The position numbers were made by a program, and so were the translations under genes. A model generated the notes under the pieces. It saw only the letters and a list, made by a program, of their open reading frames with translations. It was not told the origin of the DNA and did no database searches. A stretch of DNA of 64,000 bases, taken from Harmothoe impar. Taxonomy: Eukaryota > Annelida > Polychaeta > Phyllodocida > Polynoidae. Below, piece after piece: positions 61,506 to 64,000 of this stretch. The stretch spans positions 47,790,981 through 47,854,980 of the forward strand of contig OX381720.1 of assembly GCA_947462335.1 (NCBI GenBank), written 5' to 3'. Every line of letters starts with the position of its first letter. Positions within the stretch are counted from its first letter, which is position 1.

Positions 61506-63857
61506 CAATAATTGAGCGCATTGTGCTCAACTAGCTTTACAGTATGGTGCAATTACGTGTGTACATATTTGTATACATAAGACTATAGTGCGAGCAGCAA
61601 GCTATAATCGCTTGTTTTTGTTTTATATGTCAAATATTCGTACTTGGCTCTCAGTTCAAGTAGTCGTGAATTGATCTGGAGACCGAGAAAATAATTGATA
61701 TAAAAGTGCTGCCTCGCGTCTCAGACTGGACAGACATAACGCATAAAAAGCACGCCCAAATACAGCACATGGTAAAAGGAGAATGCCTGTCGTGCCTTCA
61801 ATTATCATACCAGAATTTGTCATCATTCAACATCAGGGGGAGGGGGTTCGACTTTTGTGCGAATGCACAAAAAGTTTGGCTCGCGCTAGAGAAGTTTCTG
61901 GCTCTCCTCTTGATCTCATGAAAAGGTAAAAGGTGTCAAACTGCCTCCCCCCCCCCCCCCGACTTTTATAAAGTATTAGTAAAGACAACTCCCTTGTGCC
62001 AATTTGGTGAAATGGAAAAAGTGCTGTGATACCAATTCCTATATGCTATCGCCTATGCCCAAATTTAAGTTATTGGCAGAAACTTGAACGCTGATAGGAG
62101 CAACTCACTAGTAAAGGACATTGACTGGCTCAGTTCAGGTGGGTGGGAGCTATCCATGTTATCTGTTTACATAGTCTCCACCCTCAGACACTGAGCGTGC
62201 CTTCTCACATCAACCTGACAACCGGAAAGTATTCTTTCATGGTGCTGCATTGTTGAAGGATGATTTAATAACTGTTGAATATGGAGTTTTAAGATGATGC
62301 TGTGTACTTTGGCATTGTAAGTTAAAGTTGGAAAGGGTAATGGGTTAAGCTTGAATCATAATGTTGATGTTGATGGAAAAAATACATTTAATTTATGTAT
62401 GCTATAATTGGCTATGAAGTGGGTGTTGGAAAAATGGTCTAAAAGTGTGGCTACTAGTCAAGTTCTAGGATGTAGGTGTTCTTCTGTAGTCTCATGTTAT
62501 TTGTCATAATGCACAAATGCAGCGTCGGCGAGTAACTCGCTGATGTTGCATCATTCTGACACTTCAAGACTGCATCAAGTTCAACACTGCAAGGTCGACA
62601 TGATCAATGAATGCAGGCCTGACAAGTTACTCATCAAGGCTACATGCATGCATCATAACAAAAGGGACCCTTAAGGCGTTGTGAACGCTGTCATGCTATG
62701 TGTTAGTTAGCCCGCACCTGGACATGGTTCTTCCAAATACCACTGCTGCCCCACAAGGTCGAGACGAGGTGTTAAACACCAAGTCCATGACCAGTGGGCA
62801 GTGGTTATGTGGAAGAACCCTGGCCAGGTGTCGGCTATCTGACTTAACCCTCGGTTATCTTAGGTATACAATATACCCAAAGTGTGAAGCCTTTGTCTCA
62901 GCCGTCCACCGTGGGTTAAATCTCTATAGGCAAGTTAATGTTGGTGTCTGCACAGGAAAAAACCTTTGCACATGATACAAATTCTGTCTGTTTTTTGTCT
63001 GTTCTTAACTTGTTATATTCAGATGGTAATTGTATCGGCTATATTATATGGCGCCAATGTTGCCGGGCAACATTGGGATATATTCCCTGTGTATTCGTTA
63101 TACAATGAACAAATTGCCTGTGATAGTTGTTTTATATTTATTATTACAAACATGTACATAAATATATATGTATTTGTTCTTCAAGAACTGTGCCTTATAA
63201 CATGTGCAGAGATGACAATAAACAGTTTAATACTCTACATATCTTACTTCTATTATATATAGTATCTTTTAACATCATATATTACCGGTATATCTGGGAC
63301 TGATGTCAACAGCATCAAAAGAAGAGCTCTTTCTCGTCACGCTTACTCAAGTACATCGTAACAGTATATAATATAGCAATGCTTTTGGCAAGAGACCTAA
63401 ATGAACCAATGGATTAGTATTATATCACCTGTAAGTCTGTAGCGTTTATCAGTGCAAATACTTTAATCGACCTTCACAATGCGTAGCTAAATCTCCTGAG
63501 GCGTTTTTTTTTTAAATAAAAAAACTCATTTGTGAAGTCACATGATTGGATTTTAAAGCAAGTAGTTCGCGCATTCTTTCAGAGTATCTACATGCTAGTG
63601 ATCAATCGGCAGTGGGGCCAAAAAAGTGTTTCATATTGCCCGACACTACGTAGCAGAACAGGGCCAACCATCGAATTTTATTCAATTTATTCAAGGTAAT
63701 TTATGGGAACTTTCGAGGCCGCGGTATAATAAGGAAAAAAAGGAATTTGACCAACCTAACTTAGATTTTCGGACCATGTTAAAGGGACAAGAAAATACAT
63801 TTTTGGAGCTGGGGACCTAAATAGAAGTACCCGGTAGTCATAGATATGGCAGACTAG
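61506..63857. other. Downstream flank with a family D fragment
   Basis: The 3' untranslated region of the coiled-coil gene presumably starts here; an AATAAA occurs only at about 63,215. At about 62,500-62,690 a degraded family D copy has 'cggcgagtaactcgctgatg'. The 64-codon open frame at 63,626-63,820 is unsupported. Otherwise nothing is recognised. Confidence 0.4.
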
Positions 63858-64000
63858 ATACGCTATGACTCTGGTATTTCAGTATCAGATGATTCCTCCG
63901 GTAGTTTCTTCGTGGAACCTGACAGGGATTTCCGTTCTCCAACCACTTTGGGGTGTGGAGCAAAACTTAGTGAGTCTTTGTCAAATCTTAGAGAGACGAC
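63858..64000 (+). CDS. Possible exon or ORF start running off the window
   Basis: 47 codons open to the edge after an in-frame TAG (63,855), reading IRYDSGISVSDDSSGSFFVE and on to SLSNLRET. The Ser/Asp-rich composition looks more protein-like than its surroundings. 'ggtatttcag' at 63,873-63,882 could be a splice acceptor. No family is recognised; it may be a gene exon or a transposon Gag. Confidence 0.25.
   Translation, partial: MRYDSGISVSDDSSGSFFVEPDRDFRSPTTLGCGAKLSESLSNLRET

Overview
This is a repeat-rich window of animal nuclear DNA. Coding segments are interrupted by spliceosomal introns with GT..AG borders, long stretches are non-coding and AT-rich with many G/C homopolymers, and the mobile elements are animal types: a Mag/SURL-like Ty3/gypsy retrotransposon, a DIRS-like retrotransposon, and several families of terminal-inverted-repeat (TIR) DNA elements. 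This mix suits a marine invertebrate such as a cephalochordate, hemichordate, echinoderm or mollusc. I cannot name the species from sequence alone.

Layout. 1-27.8 kb holds no gene I recognise. It is a mosaic of foldbacks, MITEs, tandem repeats and one old 2.7-kb-spaced tandem duplication. 27,882-37,804 is an LTR retrotransposon with 164-bp LTRs, a 4-bp target duplication, a tRNA-Leu-type primer site and a gag-pol frame. It is broken by two stops, a small frameshift and a 4.7-kb CACTG-ended DNA transposon inserted in its RNase H region. 37.8-43.9 kb is again nested MITEs.

44,044-61,505 carries the one cellular gene I can support. It is a seven-exon plus-strand gene for a predicted 344-residue coiled-coil protein. 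Its first intron holds a 35-bp minisatellite. Its sixth intron (7.9 kb) contains a complete-ended DIRS-like element at 53,743-60,292.

The DIRS-like element is the most striking feature. It has inverted terminal repeats and an internal complementary region that joins perfect complements of both element ends (41 bp and 96 bp, sharing a trinucleotide). A degraded tyrosine-recombinase gene lies just upstream of that region. No reverse transcriptase is visible, and about 3.5 kb of its interior is a 27-bp minisatellite. Most units of that array contain the sequence CTGTCAATCA, the reverse complement of the known PBX-PREP/MEIS decamer, overlapping a CAGCTG E-box.

Recurring short-element families tie the window together: (A) C/G-rich Harbinger-like elements with GGGAGTG ends and 3-bp TTA/TAA duplications; (B) GGCCAAAA-ended Harbinger-like elements with TAA duplications; (C) TA-flanked CCGTA-ended elements; and (D) TTAA-flanked piggyBac-like MITEs. 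Coordinates of nested elements allow a relative insertion order to be read. All family assignments come from reading motifs and termini; no database search was possible.
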